A stretch of DNA of 64,000 bases from Legionellaceae bacterium (GCA_029213075.1 JARGPO010000030.1:1-64000), one strand, 5' to 3'; shown: positions 17,933-28,076, counted from the first letter of the stretch. The notes: generated from the letters alone by a model not told the origin. Made by a program: numbers and translations.

Positions 17933-19066
17933 ATGCCACTAGAAACTTTTACTAAAGCAAGCTTTAAAGAAGAACTATTTGACTTTCTATGTGAAAAGTT
18001 TGATGAAGCCGAAGAAAGTGATTCATCATTACCAGATAGCGCTTTTTTAGGTAGGTTATCCCGAGCTTCTGTTAATGAAGAAAACCCATTATTTGTATCT
18101 CAAATAATAAAAATGATTCATGACTATGTCCACCAGATGGAACGACAAGACAAAAGTATTGGTCCTGTGGTTTGGCACCTGAGTAACATTATTAAATTCG
18201 ATTTCAAGCATAACTTAGAATTTTTAATTGAAAGCCTTGATGATGACCCCATACAAAAAGATGAGTTCATTTTGTTAATGATGCATTATTTTTCAAAAGA
18301 ATGTAATTACAATGGATATTTGGTTCATGATGACGATCCCAAAGAACACGAAATAACAGTAGGTATAGATGATAGTATAAGCCTAATCCCTTCAATATCT
18401 GCATTATATTATCGACTCAATCAAGTAATTGAGAATGACCCATCTTCCAACACTAGAATCCAAATTATTGTCAGGCAAAATGAACATTATACGCCTATAG
18501 ATATTAATAAAGAAACTAGGCAATGTCTCATAATAGATGCAGCCTCAGATAGTAAAGAATTAACTCTGCGAGATTTTATTAAATATACTAACAATCTGGA
18601 TAAAATGGTTTATGTCGCCCAACATAACTATCTTATCCCAGAGACATTAGCCCATAGCGATACAAGCAACATTGGAACATCAAGGGTTCAAAAAGACCTC
18701 TGGAGCTGCTCAATTTTCTCTTTAGAGTATTCACGACTTTTGGCAACCAAACCTGATGCTCACGAACATTATATGTCTGTGGCAAGGCAAGAACCCTCAA
18801 ATTTAGAGTTATATTCAGTCTCGTGGGACGAACTAGATCCAGAGTTTATACGTATTTCACAATCACCAACTTATAAAGCGTATTACAGCGAAACCAAACG
18901 TGAGCTTAACCCATCTATAGATTCTATTTTTTCTGAATGTAACTTTTTCCAATTAAAGTCCAAGTTTCAATCTATTGCGGCAAGTGCCATACAGGAGTAT
19001 TCAGAAGATGAACTAAGAAAGTTAACTTCTCCTATGCATAGTCCAATAAAGAATTCTACAATATAA
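17933..19066 (+). CDS. YopJ/AvrRxv-like (family C55) putative effector acetyltransferase/protease
   Basis: The C-terminal half of this 377-residue protein carries the layout of the YopJ superfamily. A His lies in VRQNEHYTPIDI (H185), an acidic residue ends the next strand in CLIIDAAS (D202), and a nucleophilic Cys lies in WSCSIFSLEYSRLL (C259), close to YopJ's SECGIFSLALAKK. YopJ has H109, E128 and C172, so the order is the same and the second spacing is longer. Known members acetylate Ser/Thr/Lys of host kinases after secretion and need inositol hexakisphosphate. The N-terminal 140 residues are acidic and unfamiliar. No signal peptide is seen. Delivery into a host is inferred. Confidence 0.6.
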   Translation: MPLETFTKASFKEELFDFLCEKFDEAEESDSSLPDSAFLGRLSRASVNEENPLFVSQIIKMIHDYVHQMERQDKSIGPVVWHLSNIIKFDFKHNLEFLIESLDDDPIQKDEFILLMMHYFSKECNYNGYLVHDDDPKEHEITVGIDDSISLIPSISALYYRLNQVIENDPSSNTRIQIIVRQNEHYTPIDINKETRQCLIIDAASDSKELTLRDFIKYTNNLDKMVYVAQHNYLIPETLAHSDTSNIGTSRVQKDLWSCSIFSLEYSRLLATKPDAHEHYMSVARQEPSNLELYSVSWDELDPEFIRISQSPTYKAYYSETKRELNPSIDSIFSECNFFQLKSKFQSIAASAIQEYSEDELRKLTSPMHSPIKNSTI

Positions 19067-19069
19067 TGG

Positions 19070-19101
19070 AAAACTAGATATAGAAAAAACTAGATATAGA
19101 A
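19070..19101. repeat. Perfect 16-bp tandem duplication
   Basis: AAAACTAGATATAGAA occurs twice back to back (19070-19085 and 19086-19101) in the 40-bp gap between the convergent YopJ-like gene and the glycosyltransferase. No function is evident; slippage is the simplest explanation. Confidence 0.8.
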
Positions 19102-19106
19102 AAAAA

Positions 19107-19853
19107 TTAGCCAACTAAACTCTTAAACCATACTGAGTATGGTTGGTAAAGCCACCACTTTAATGGCACGGAGCCATGATTTTGCCTGATAATTTGAATT
19201 GCTTCTTTATAATGACGGCGGCGCTGGGTTTTGGTTTTAGTTGCATCATGTTCTCTGTTTACAGCAACAAATTTATCAATAAAAGCTATTGGGCCTGCTG
19301 ATTTATATAATCTCCACCATAAATCATAATCCATTGCCATGTGTAAAGACTCATCAAGACCACCTATTTTTTCCCAGGCGCTACGTCTCATGAGTGTAGC
19401 CGGCTGAGAAATAATACAACGCAAGGCTAATCTTTTTTCACTAAATGGTTCAACCCAAACTGGCGTGCATTTTTGAGATTCTTCACAAATATTCCACGAC
19501 CGACCATAAACAGCAGGCGCATCCGGATTATCTTTTAACCCTTGCAGCAAATTCTTCAAACCATCTTTAAGTAACCAATCATCACTATTTATCCAACATA
19601 CATAAGGAGCACTACCTTTGGCAATAGCTTCATTAATTGCAGCGGACTGGCCATCATCTGGATGAGACCTGAATCCTGCAATTTTATCTTCCCAGCTTTT
19701 AATAACTTCAATCGAGTTATCACTCGAGCCACCATCAACCACAAAAATCTCAACTTCTACACCTTGAGTTGTAATCGACTCCAACGCGCTACTAAGAAAC
19801 TGGCCTTGGTTGTATGATGGCACAGCCACCGTGATTAATGGCTTCTCTATCAT
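19107..19853 (-). CDS. Glycosyltransferase family 2
   Basis: A GT-A fold enzyme of 248 residues. The nucleotide-sugar site begins [20 protein letters not shown] and continues with [19 protein letters not shown] gives the metal-binding D-x-D-type motif and [10 protein letters not shown] the acceptor-side ED-like motif. No membrane segment is seen, so it is likely a cytosolic transferase acting on a lipid-linked glycan. Its ATG overlaps the fcl stop by 4 nt, so it is coupled to GDP-fucose synthesis; a fucosyl or mannosyl donor is plausible but unproven. It is related in sequence style to the GT2 at 40062-40970. Confidence 0.88.
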   Translation of the reverse strand: MIEKPLITVAVPSYNQGQFLSSALESITTQGVEVEIFVVDGGSSDNSIEVIKSWEDKIAGFRSHPDDGQSAAINEAIAKGSAPYVCWINSDDWLLKDGLKNLLQGLKDNPDAPAVYGRSWNICEESQKCTPVWVEPFSEKRLALRCIISQPATLMRRSAWEKIGGLDESLHMAMDYDLWWRLYKSAGPIAFIDKFVAVNREHDATKTKTQRRRHYKEAIQIIRQNHGSVPLKWWLYQPYSVWFKSLVG

Positions 19854-20809
19854 GAAACCACACTATTATTTTGTATGCGATGGTAACGACTTTCTAAATT
19901 CAAATAATTTTCATAAGCAGCAGCTATACCGTCACGAAGACTAGTTGAATAAGACCAACCAAGATCTTTCATTTTATCTACATTTAAAAGCTTACGTGGC
20001 GTGCCGTCTGGCTTGCTTGAGTCGAAAATTATATCACCAGTAAAGCCAACTACATCCATAACAGTCTCAGCAAGCTCTCGAATAGTTACATCTACTCCAG
20101 AACCTACATTATAGATACCGTCTTCTATCTTATTTTCCATTAAAAAGACACAAGCATCAGCCATATCATCAACGTATAAAAACTCACGCATTGGCGTGCC
20201 AGATCCCCAAACCACAAATTGAGTATCTTGGCGCAATTTGGCTTCGTGTGCCTTACGAATAAAAGCAGGCAAAACATGACTATTATTCAAATCATAATTA
20301 TCATTAGGACCATACAAATTTGTCGGCATGACACTCACATACTTAGTGCCATATTGACGATTATAATTTTCACACATTTTAATCCCGGCAATTTTAGCAA
20401 TAGCATATGGCTCATTCGTTTGCTCAAGTTCTGAAGATAACAAATACTCTTCTAAAATGGGTTGTGGGCATTTTCTTGGGTAAATACAACTAGAACCAAG
20501 AAATAACAAGTTTTCTATCTGATTTTCATACGCCGCGTGAATAATGTTAGTTTGAATCATTAAGTTTTGATAAATAAACTCAGCACGATAAGTATTATTT
20601 GCATGCACGCCACCAACTCTTGCGGCCGCTATAAATATATAGTCTGGCTTTTCAAATGCTAAAAAATCTCGCACATCTTGTTGATTAGTTAAATCAAGTT
20701 CCGAGCGATCGCGAACAATAATATTATCAAAACCTGCTTTTTTAAGTCTTCTAACAATTGCAGATCCAACCATTCCGTTATGGCCTGCGACATAAATTTT
20801 CTTAGACAT
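19850..20809 (-). CDS. fcl: GDP-L-fucose synthase
   Basis: This bifunctional epimerase/reductase turns GDP-4-keto-6-deoxymannose into GDP-L-fucose. The Rossmann motif is [16 protein letters not shown] (NADPH). [16 protein letters not shown] and [18 protein letters not shown] (catalytic YxxxK) mark the GDP-fucose synthase family. The length of 319 residues is normal. It is 11 bp downstream of gmd, which makes its substrate, and overlaps the next glycosyltransferase gene by 4 nt. Confidence 0.95.
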   Translation of the reverse strand: MSKKIYVAGHNGMVGSAIVRRLKKAGFDNIIVRDRSELDLTNQQDVRDFLAFEKPDYIFIAAARVGGVHANNTYRAEFIYQNLMIQTNIIHAAYENQIENLLFLGSSCIYPRKCPQPILEEYLLSSELEQTNEPYAIAKIAGIKMCENYNRQYGTKYVSVMPTNLYGPNDNYDLNNSHVLPAFIRKAHEAKLRQDTQFVVWGSGTPMREFLYVDDMADACVFLMENKIEDGIYNVGSGVDVTIRELAETVMDVVGFTGDIIFDSSKPDGTPRKLLNVDKMKDLGWSYSTSLRDGIAAAYENYLNLESRYHRIQNNSVVS

Positions 20810-20820
20810 CTAACTTATCC

Positions 20821-21903
20821 TTATTCATGATAATCATAAACTGCATACCCATGCTCACGAACGAGCTCATCACGCCGAGCGCTTTTTAAATCAGCATGAA
20901 TCATTTCTGAAACTAATTCTTTGAAGCTAGTTTTTGGAGTCCAACCTAGCTTTTCTTTAGCTTTGCTTGGGTCGCCACATAAAGTTTCAACTTCAGATGG
21001 ACGAAAATAACGTTCATCTACTTTAACAATTACACGACCACTATTATCTATACCAACTTCATCCAATCCAGAACCTTGGAACCTTACATTTAAACCAATT
21101 TCTTTTGCAGCAATTTCTATGAAATCACGCACGCTATATTGCTCACCTGTCGCAATCACAAAATCTTCTGGTTGTTCTTGTTGCAACATCAACCATTGCA
21201 TCTCAACAAAATCTCGAGCATGACCCCAATCACGTTTGGCGTCTAGATTACCAAGGTGAAGACAATCTTGTAATCCAAGCTTAATTCTTGCCAAAGCGCG
21301 AGTTATTTTGCGAGTAACAAATGTCTCGCCGCGAATTGGGCTTTCATGATTAAACAATATCCCATTGCATGCATAAATACCATATGATTCACGGTAATTA
21401 ACCGTAATCCAATAAGCATATAACTTTGCAACACCATATGGGCTGCGAGGATAAAACGGTGTTGTTTCTTTTTGTGGAACTTCTTGCACTAAACCATATA
21501 ATTCAGACGTAGATGCTTGGTAAAACTTGGTTTTTTTCTCAAGACCTAAAAGACGAATAGCTTCAAGGATCCTTAATGTACCCAAACCATCAGCATTAGC
21601 TGTATATTCTGGAATCTCAAAACTAACGGCAACATGGCTCATCGCAGCAAGGTTATAAATCTCATCAGGTTGAATTTCTTTAATGATTCTAATTAAATTA
21701 GTAGAATCAGTCAGATCACCATGATGCAAGATAAAATTACGATGCGAGACATGCGGGTCTTGGTAGAGATGATCAATCCTGTCGGTATTAAACAAAGATG
21801 TTCTACGTTTAAGACCATGAACTATGTATCCTTTGCCTAATAAAAGCTCGGCTAAATATGTGCCGTCTTGGCCAGTTATTCCGGTAATTAATGCTGTTTT
21901 CAT
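20821..21903 (-). CDS. gmd: GDP-mannose 4,6-dehydratase
   Basis: The enzyme converts GDP-D-mannose to GDP-4-keto-6-deoxy-D-mannose. The N-terminus [19 protein letters not shown] is the NADP-binding site. [18 protein letters not shown] contains the catalytic Ser/Glu, [17 protein letters not shown] the YxxxK motif, and [17 protein letters not shown] is a family signature. The length of 360 residues is standard. It starts the gmd-fcl-GT2 unit. GDP-mannose would come from ManC encoded at 46495-47931, 25 kb away. Confidence 0.96.
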   Translation of the reverse strand: MKTALITGITGQDGTYLAELLLGKGYIVHGLKRRTSLFNTDRIDHLYQDPHVSHRNFILHHGDLTDSTNLIRIIKEIQPDEIYNLAAMSHVAVSFEIPEYTANADGLGTLRILEAIRLLGLEKKTKFYQASTSELYGLVQEVPQKETTPFYPRSPYGVAKLYAYWITVNYRESYGIYACNGILFNHESPIRGETFVTRKITRALARIKLGLQDCLHLGNLDAKRDWGHARDFVEMQWLMLQQEQPEDFVIATGEQYSVRDFIEIAAKEIGLNVRFQGSGLDEVGIDNSGRVIVKVDERYFRPSEVETLCGDPSKAKEKLGWTPKTSFKELVSEMIHADLKSARRDELVREHGYAVYDYHE

Positions 21904-21931
21904 GTTTATTCTCTATTTGCGCGTGTAAATC

Positions 21932-22963
21932 CTAAAAAGATAACAGTGCTTCTTCCAAGGGCTCATTATAGATTGATTGCCATTTCATAAGAATATCAAG
22001 AGCAATATCGTCTGGAAAAGCATTATACTCTTTCTTCACTTGTTTTGATAAGATTAAATCTATTGCAGCATTATGCGCATAGAAAATAGGATCTAGATAT
22101 CGAAATGCGGTCGGCTCTTTAAGCGAAAAATTAAGTGGCTGCTTATTAAACACAACATCATCATCAGAGAAATTAGGCCCATACTCATCTTCTGCGCCCA
22201 TATTAGCTAAAATAGCCCCACCAAAATCACTTTTAGTGAAAGAATAGACGTCAGTCAATAAGTGTTTTTTGCCTGTTGCTGTAACACAACAATAACTATT
22301 AGCAATTATCTCCGAAACCGCATCTTTATCTCGAGCATTAATATATCTAACATCTGGCTTATCAGAGTCTAGGCGTTCTTCTAAATCAATAACACAAATA
22401 TTATTGCTAAATTTTTGAACTGCAAATAAAATACCCTTGCCTACTTTACCATTACCAAAAATAACAAATGGTTTTTGAAGGGCTAAGTCACCTACCAATT
22501 GGTCCATTGCACGAGAAAATCCATCTCCTGTACCAAAATATGTTTCTAATACTTTAAGTTTGGAATCATCAACTGACACAACGGGATAATCAACATCTGC
22601 ATCTTTATAAAGATTACTACCTGATTGTGTTAATTCAACAGCGCCAAGTTTTGGCGGCAATAAATCGAGAAGCTCAGCGCAACAATCGAGATGAATATCA
22701 AAATTATTAGTAAAGTTACGTTCAGGCAAAACATTAAATTTAGCTTGCTCTAACAAGTCCAACGCTTTTTTCTCAATTGGAAAACTACTAGGAGCCAATA
22801 CCGTAACATTCGCACCACCTAACGCCAAAACCTCTATTTTAAAAACTGTCGCAAGAGTAAGAGGAATATTATGTAAGATTGTTAATCCTTCGTAAGGCTT
22901 GGTATTTTGTACTTCTAGTCGCTGCTTTTCTAAAAAAGGCATATCAGCAAGAGAGGTAGCCAT
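21932..22963 (-). CDS. S-adenosylhomocysteine hydrolase-like NAD-binding protein
   Basis: Sequence order follows adenosylhomocysteinase: an N-terminal substrate-domain-like part (LHNIPLTLATVFKIEVLALG), the NAD-binding loop FVIFGNGKVGKGILFAV and a C-terminal NKQPLNFSLKEPTAFRYLDP. It is shorter (about 343 aa versus 430-470), and the Asn-Lys-Asp catalytic core around the usual GEETTTGVHRL segment is replaced by YFGTGDGFSRAMDQL. It is therefore probably not a standard hydrolase. The ATG at 22963 follows AAAGAGGAGCGC; a longer start at 22996 is weaker. It is upstream of gmd on the same strand, but a role in sugar synthesis is not evident. Confidence 0.6.
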   Translation of the reverse strand: MATSLADMPFLEKQRLEVQNTKPYEGLTILHNIPLTLATVFKIEVLALGGANVTVLAPSSFPIEKKALDLLEQAKFNVLPERNFTNNFDIHLDCCAELLDLLPPKLGAVELTQSGSNLYKDADVDYPVVSVDDSKLKVLETYFGTGDGFSRAMDQLVGDLALQKPFVIFGNGKVGKGILFAVQKFSNNICVIDLEERLDSDKPDVRYINARDKDAVSEIIANSYCCVTATGKKHLLTDVYSFTKSDFGGAILANMGAEDEYGPNFSDDDVVFNKQPLNFSLKEPTAFRYLDPIFYAHNAAIDLILSKQVKKEYNAFPDDIALDILMKWQSIYNEPLEEALLSF

Positions 22964-23088
22964 GCGCTCCTCTTTAATGAGGTTTAAGTTATACATTTGA
23001 TATATTCACCCATATTTATTATGTTGGGTGATTCTACAAAATATATGACCTGATAACAATTAAATCTCTTCGGAATCTCTCATAGTGA

Positions 23089-24834
23089 TTATCTTGTTTT
23101 TTTTGGTGTACTTACTGGTTGATCAGTATTATCCTTCTCATCATCATGAGATTTCACCTTTGCGTTAGGTTTTTTTGAAGATTTACTGAAAAATAATTTA
23201 TCTAAGGTCGATGGATTGTTTTTGTGTCGCACTTCATTTTTATGCTTAGCGGCTCTCAATCCATTACCGGATTTGTTTTCAACAGAAATATCACTCTCAT
23301 CACCTGAATCTGATGATATCACATTATCAGTCTCATCAGAAGAAGATAAAGATGGCGCAGGTTTCTTGCGTGACTCGATCATTTGACGTAAGTGTTCTCT
23401 CTCACCATCAAACTCATCGTCATCATCAAGTTCATCGTCATCATCAAATTCATCATCAAGCGCTTGCTCATATGATTGTTTCTTGCTCTCAATCTCTTGT
23501 GCTAGTTTTGTATTTTCAGCATTTTCTAATATAAGCTTCGTTTTTAGAACTGCAAATGATATAACAGCACCATCAACCGCACCTAAAGCTAATGACCAAA
23601 CGGGAACAGTGCCTCCACCTGCTATAGCAGGCAAAACAAACGCTGTTTCTTCACCTGCAGAAACTATAGGTGCCACCATTGCATGCATAGATGGAACTTC
23701 CATAATAAGTTGAGAACAAAACACACTTACCTGGCCTACAATTGGTTTAACAAGAGCATTTAAAGGAGGAAAATAAATACACCCGACAATAAAGCCGGCT
23801 AAAAGCGTAGTGACAACCGCCGTTATTACCAAAGCTTTTAAATAATATTTAAGATGCATATCTGCTGGTAACTTCTCAGCATATTGATTCAATTCATCAA
23901 TATTTCTTGTATCATTAGGGTCTTTCAAAAAGCTCCTTACAAGAGTTAAACCATGTGTTAATTCAGAAGGACTTATTTTGTTCCTAAACTTCAAATCTTC
24001 AATTTGATGAGATATTTCACTTACTAACTTTTCTTGTTCAACGGTGAGTGTTGAATCTTGACCTAATCCAGCGCTTTTCTTCATTATTTTTAAATCATCT
24101 TTTAACTTAGCAAGTTCAACACTATATTCTAAAACATCGGATTGTATTCCACTTTGCAGCTCTTCTAATTCGCTAGATAACTCGTTAATTTCCTCAGCAT
24201 TTTTTTCATCAAACGCAATCTGATAGGCTTCTTGATTATGTTTTATCGTTAACTTTGCAATTGAAAGCCATTTTTTGTCTTGCTCAGTAGGATTTTTAAC
24301 TGCTTCCCTTTCAGTTAAAACTTGCTGTAATTTAAATAGAACTCTTTCATAAATATAAGACTTCTCAAGAAAGTAATTATATTTCAATATCTCCTCACCA
24401 ACCTTACTTTTGTTTCCACGCAGAGAGTCCCAAAATACACCTTCTTCACTTTCCATATTTTCAGCTAATACACTCATAGAATCATTAAGGTGTGTTTCTC
24501 TAAAAATATCAAACTCTTCGCGCTGATTTTTTAACTTTTCTCTAACAAAATCATAGCGACCTTCAGCCAAGTCATCATCAAGCACAGCATCAGTAATCAA
24601 ACGAAGACTCTCTTCCATGTCATGATAATCTGTATCTGTTAATTTAGAACTTTTAGATTTAGCTTCAAAAAAAGCTTTGAGTTCTAACGCATATCTAACG
24701 TGATACGGAGCATCCTCAGAATATGCACCCCTACCATCATAGACACAAGGATGATTTTGAATGGCTTCATCAAGGTTTCTTAATGCTCCTTGAAACGGTA
24801 TATAACTTGGGCCTGGAGAATATTTATCTCGCAT
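23089..24834 (-). CDS. Large coiled-coil membrane protein, putative effector
   Basis: I do not recognise a family in this 581-residue protein. The first 310 residues are charged and helical with coiled-coil-like heptads (for example ELSSELEELQSGIQ). A hydrophobic region follows: one long segment, ALVITAVVTTLLAGFIVGCI, then FVLPAIAGGG and SLALGAVDGAVISFAVL. The C-terminal 130 residues are low-complexity, with Asp/Glu runs, Ser-rich stretches and Lys-rich ends. GAGAG lies upstream of the ATG. Such architecture is frequent among secreted effectors of intracellular bacteria, but that is only an inference. Confidence 0.6.
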   Translation of the reverse strand: MRDKYSPGPSYIPFQGALRNLDEAIQNHPCVYDGRGAYSEDAPYHVRYALELKAFFEAKSKSSKLTDTDYHDMEESLRLITDAVLDDDLAEGRYDFVREKLKNQREEFDIFRETHLNDSMSVLAENMESEEGVFWDSLRGNKSKVGEEILKYNYFLEKSYIYERVLFKLQQVLTEREAVKNPTEQDKKWLSIAKLTIKHNQEAYQIAFDEKNAEEINELSSELEELQSGIQSDVLEYSVELAKLKDDLKIMKKSAGLGQDSTLTVEQEKLVSEISHQIEDLKFRNKISPSELTHGLTLVRSFLKDPNDTRNIDELNQYAEKLPADMHLKYYLKALVITAVVTTLLAGFIVGCIYFPPLNALVKPIVGQVSVFCSQLIMEVPSMHAMVAPIVSAGEETAFVLPAIAGGGTVPVWSLALGAVDGAVISFAVLKTKLILENAENTKLAQEIESKKQSYEQALDDEFDDDDELDDDDEFDGEREHLRQMIESRKKPAPSLSSSDETDNVISSDSGDESDISVENKSGNGLRAAKHKNEVRHKNNPSTLDKLFFSKSSKKPNAKVKSHDDEKDNTDQPVSTPKKTR

Positions 24835-24967
24835 TTGACTCTCACCAATAATAACATTAACTTAATTTAAGTATAGTACTATTTGCGCGGATAGGTTAAT
24901 ATTAACCCAAAAAGTCTATTTTATTATGATTTTTTGTTCGAGAAAGACTACTAATAATGAAGTTTTA

Positions 24968-25909
24968 TCAAGCAACAAACTGCTTACTAAATTCAATTCT
25001 TGCTGAGATGGATTCTTTTCCTAATAACGACCTTTGCTCAATTGCTCGATACCGATTTAGGGCTCCCTCGCAGTTAGCTATTTGAATATTTAAACCTGGT
25101 CTGGCGTTAAGTTCGAGCATTAATGGGCCTTGCTCTTTATCAATTACTATATCTACGCCAAGATAACCAAGCCCGGTTAACTCATAACATCCGGAGGCGA
25201 TTTGCAGTATTTTATCCCAGTCAGGAAGATTGAGATTTACTATTGAGTTCATGGTGTCAGGATGAGAATCTATTATATCATTATGATGGACACCACCAAG
25301 AGTTACCCCAGTTGCAATATTAATACCAACCCCAATTGCTCCTTGATGCAGATTGGCTTTACCTTCAGATTGCCTTGTTGGTAACCTCAACATTGCCATG
25401 GCTGGGTAACCAAGTAACGTAATAATGCGAATATCTGGCACGCCCTCATAACTTACTTCGGAAAATATGGGATCAACCAACACCCGTCTTTCAATTATTG
25501 CGTAATCAGGATGGCTGCCAAGGCTATACGCCCCTGATAATAAACATGATAAATAATATTTTAAATCTTTAGGGGTCAACAAACAGCCATTAATCTGGCG
25601 ATATTGACCATTCACACGATTAGTAACAACTATAATACCATCCCCACCTGAACCTCGAGCGGGTTTTATAACAAAGTCAGTATATGGCTCTAGAATCTGT
25701 TCAATTTTTTTGATTTTATGTTCTGTGTCTATAATTTCATATAAATCAGGAACTGCTATGGATGATTTAAGCGCCAACTGCTTGGTTCTTAGCTTGTCAT
25801 CAACTAACGGATATAACTTCCGATTATTATAACGCAAAACATAATCGCCATTGCGCCTATTCATGCTTAAAACACCTTGCCTAGATAACCTTCTAAAAGT
25901 TTTTATCAT
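24968..25909 (-). CDS. ATP-grasp enzyme, alpha-L-glutamate ligase-like
   Basis: An ATP-grasp fold protein of 313 residues. The nucleotide and metal motifs are FVIKPARGSGGDGIIVVTN, the central GVPDIRIITLLGYPAMAMLR and LMLELNARPGLNIQIANCEG. It matches the group annotated as alpha-L-glutamate ligase-like or sugar-transfer-associated ATP-grasp, which form carboxylate-amine bonds. It overlaps the upstream transglutaminase-like gene by 4 nt (ATGA) and is the last of a three-gene coupled set that recurs in many proteobacteria. The acceptor substrate is unknown. Confidence 0.85.
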   Translation of the reverse strand: MIKTFRRLSRQGVLSMNRRNGDYVLRYNNRKLYPLVDDKLRTKQLALKSSIAVPDLYEIIDTEHKIKKIEQILEPYTDFVIKPARGSGGDGIIVVTNRVNGQYRQINGCLLTPKDLKYYLSCLLSGAYSLGSHPDYAIIERRVLVDPIFSEVSYEGVPDIRIITLLGYPAMAMLRLPTRQSEGKANLHQGAIGVGINIATGVTLGGVHHNDIIDSHPDTMNSIVNLNLPDWDKILQIASGCYELTGLGYLGVDIVIDKEQGPLMLELNARPGLNIQIANCEGALNRYRAIEQRSLLGKESISARIEFSKQFVA

Positions 25910-27432
25910 GATTTCATTTCTGTCATGGCTTTAAAACGCAACAATTCGAATAGTCTATATCCTCTATATTGGCCAAAAAACAAGATTAAAGATAATAAGA
26001 CTAACAATAACTCTGGAAAAGCGAAAATCAAATATTGTAAGGACTTATAGTTCATTACCCAAAAAGCAACAACAGCTGCAGCAAGACTACCAGCACCAGA
26101 TTTTATCGCCTCATATGCGCCACGCTCATCCCAGGTAACACACATTCTCTCGATGGTCATGGTTAAAATAACCATTGGAAATAGTGCGACCGACAAACCA
26201 GACTCGAGATTTAAATTTTGACTAAAGACACTTATCAGTATCATTAATAAAACAACAATAGTTAATATCGATGCGAGCCTCGGTACGAGTAGTAATTGTA
26301 GCTTTTCTAAGTAGAAACGAACTGCGAGCCCCATTGATACAATAGCGGAAAATAAGACAATCCCCCAGATCACATGGGTTTCGCGAAACGCTAGCGCAAT
26401 TAGAACCGGCATAAAAGTTCCAAATGTTTTTAAACCGATAAAATTACGCAACAATAATATTATAAAGGCACCGATTGGTAACATTAATAATATTTTATAT
26501 GTATCTTGAACATGAACTGGCAATTGTAATAAAGAGAAACGTAATAACTGCGAGTCTGATTTCAAGCCACGCGATTTAGCAATACTAAGAGCATTAATTG
26601 GTGTTGGCGATATAGTTAAAGAAAAACCAGGCTTTTTACCACCAACCACATCAAACATCGCCTCATCACCATATTGCCAGACTAAAAAATTCTTCGGCAA
26701 ACCAGATGATCCTGTATGTGGATTTAAATAAAACCACTCTTTACCATTAAAAACAGCTAAATATGCCCTAAAGTTGATTCGACTTTGTTGAGTTAAATTT
26801 ATACCCTTAACCGGCATGGCGAATATTTTCGCATGATTTAACACAGTTATCGCCGCATTAATAACATCTATATCACTGAAATTTTTAACAAGTAGTTTTG
26901 CATTACTAGTTTTACGGTTAAGCTCTTTCAAGGTTACTTGAGCAAAGGTTTGAATATCAACAGACGATTGTCTGGCTCTCTCAAGAATCGCGTCCACAGC
27001 CATTTGTTCACTTTCTTCCAGGTGCTTTAGCTTAACCATGGGTGGATCTGGCAAATGTGGGCTATGATTATCTGCCTCTCTGACGATAGCTCGATAATAA
27101 AGCGACTGAGGCCGCCCATTACTACGCCTCAAAGACCAGGTAACTTGACGATTGTAACCACTTAAGTTTGTTGTAATACCATAGTTTTGAGCAATAAAAT
27201 ACTCATCAAGAATAGCAAGATAAGGTGGCCGATAAGGGATAATAAAGCTCGCTTTAACAGCTGATTTTTTATCAGGAACAAAGTGGAGATTAGCTTCGAT
27301 TGTCCAACTAGGAACAGTTTCAGTATCCGTTAATGGTACATCAAGCACCAAAAATCGATATAAAAAAACTCCAAATCCAACTATCAATAAACCAGCTATT
27401 AATCCGTATAGATGTCTGTTATGCGCCTTCAT
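25906..27432 (-). CDS. Inactive transglutaminase-like protein with 7TM domain
   Basis: The order is an N-terminal anchor (LIAGLLIVGFGVFLYRFLVL), a periplasmic part of about 280 residues containing the transglutaminase-like fold (around ITVLNHAKIFAMPVKGINL and GKEWFYLNPHTG), and a C-terminal block of about seven membrane segments starting near YKILLMLPIGAFIILLLRNF. The catalytic Cys-His-Asp set of active transglutaminases is not apparent, which fits the 'inactive transglutaminase with 7TM' family. It overlaps its neighbours on both sides by 4 nt, so it works with the ATP-grasp enzyme and the aspartyl protease. Confidence 0.85.
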   Translation of the reverse strand: MKAHNRHLYGLIAGLLIVGFGVFLYRFLVLDVPLTDTETVPSWTIEANLHFVPDKKSAVKASFIIPYRPPYLAILDEYFIAQNYGITTNLSGYNRQVTWSLRRSNGRPQSLYYRAIVREADNHSPHLPDPPMVKLKHLEESEQMAVDAILERARQSSVDIQTFAQVTLKELNRKTSNAKLLVKNFSDIDVINAAITVLNHAKIFAMPVKGINLTQQSRINFRAYLAVFNGKEWFYLNPHTGSSGLPKNFLVWQYGDEAMFDVVGGKKPGFSLTISPTPINALSIAKSRGLKSDSQLLRFSLLQLPVHVQDTYKILLMLPIGAFIILLLRNFIGLKTFGTFMPVLIALAFRETHVIWGIVLFSAIVSMGLAVRFYLEKLQLLLVPRLASILTIVVLLMILISVFSQNLNLESGLSVALFPMVILTMTIERMCVTWDERGAYEAIKSGAGSLAAAVVAFWVMNYKSLQYLIFAFPELLLVLLSLILFFGQYRGYRLFELLRFKAMTEMKS

Positions 27433-27962
27433 GATTTATCCATAACTTTAATAATTTGCTTTTTTTTAAGAGTATATTTCAAATGCGGGTCAACAATTCC
27501 ATCAAATGCAATAATCGACTCTCGGCCAAGCAATAAGGGATAACTAAACCTCTTTCTATTAGTAAGGTTTACTCGTATAGACTTCTCCTTGCCATCAAGT
27601 GACATTTTCATGATAACAACAGGCCGACGAATGCTCGTTTTTAGCATGGAATGTATTTTGGTTTCTCCAACCCTTGCCTTAATTTTAACTCTTCCAGCAT
27701 ATTCACAAGTAAAAGGGATGTCCCCTTTCTTGGTAGGCACAATAAAAGACAAGTACGTCTTATCATCAATAATAGTCTCAGTAATTCTAATAGCACTAAG
27801 AGACGCCGACTTAGCACCAGTATCAAGTTTGGCGGATACTGTTAAATCAGGATCATGCAAGGTCACTTTTTCGACATAGCCATATATTGTTTTTCCATCT
27901 ACTATCATCGCACTGCCGGCAAATGATAGGCACACTAGAAAAAATAACGCACAAACACGCAC
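27429..27962 (-). CDS. Periplasmic retropepsin-like protease (COG4067, 'ATP-dependent zinc protease' family)
   Basis: A signal peptide (CALFFLVCLSFAGSAM) precedes a single domain with the aspartic motif SAKLDTGAKSASLSAI (Asp-Thr-Gly) and the family end RKRFSYPLLLGRESI. The family, PF05618, is often annotated as ATP-dependent zinc protease, but the DTG motif points to a retropepsin-like aspartyl enzyme. It is first in the trio with the 7TM transglutaminase-like protein and the ATP-grasp enzyme, a gene set conserved in proteobacteria. The length of 177 residues is typical. Confidence 0.87.
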   Translation of the reverse strand: MRVCALFFLVCLSFAGSAMIVDGKTIYGYVEKVTLHDPDLTVSAKLDTGAKSASLSAIRITETIIDDKTYLSFIVPTKKGDIPFTCEYAGRVKIKARVGETKIHSMLKTSIRRPVVIMKMSLDGKEKSIRVNLTNRKRFSYPLLLGRESIIAFDGIVDPHLKYTLKKKQIIKVMDKS

Positions 27963-28076
27963 TATATCTCCACCAAGTAAATGTATACAGAAATTAAGAC
28001 TATCAGATTTATGGCTTTAGGCACAGTCTAGTATAATAAATAGGTGTATTGTCTAAATAAATTTTGTCATTTGCTA

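Noticed and set aside
24840..24910. PmrA-type direct repeat (TTAA motifs) upstream of the coiled-coil gene at 23089
   Set aside because: TTAA-rich pieces exist, but the spacing is 10 rather than 11 bp and the region is simply AT-rich. Not convincing without a genome-wide motif search.
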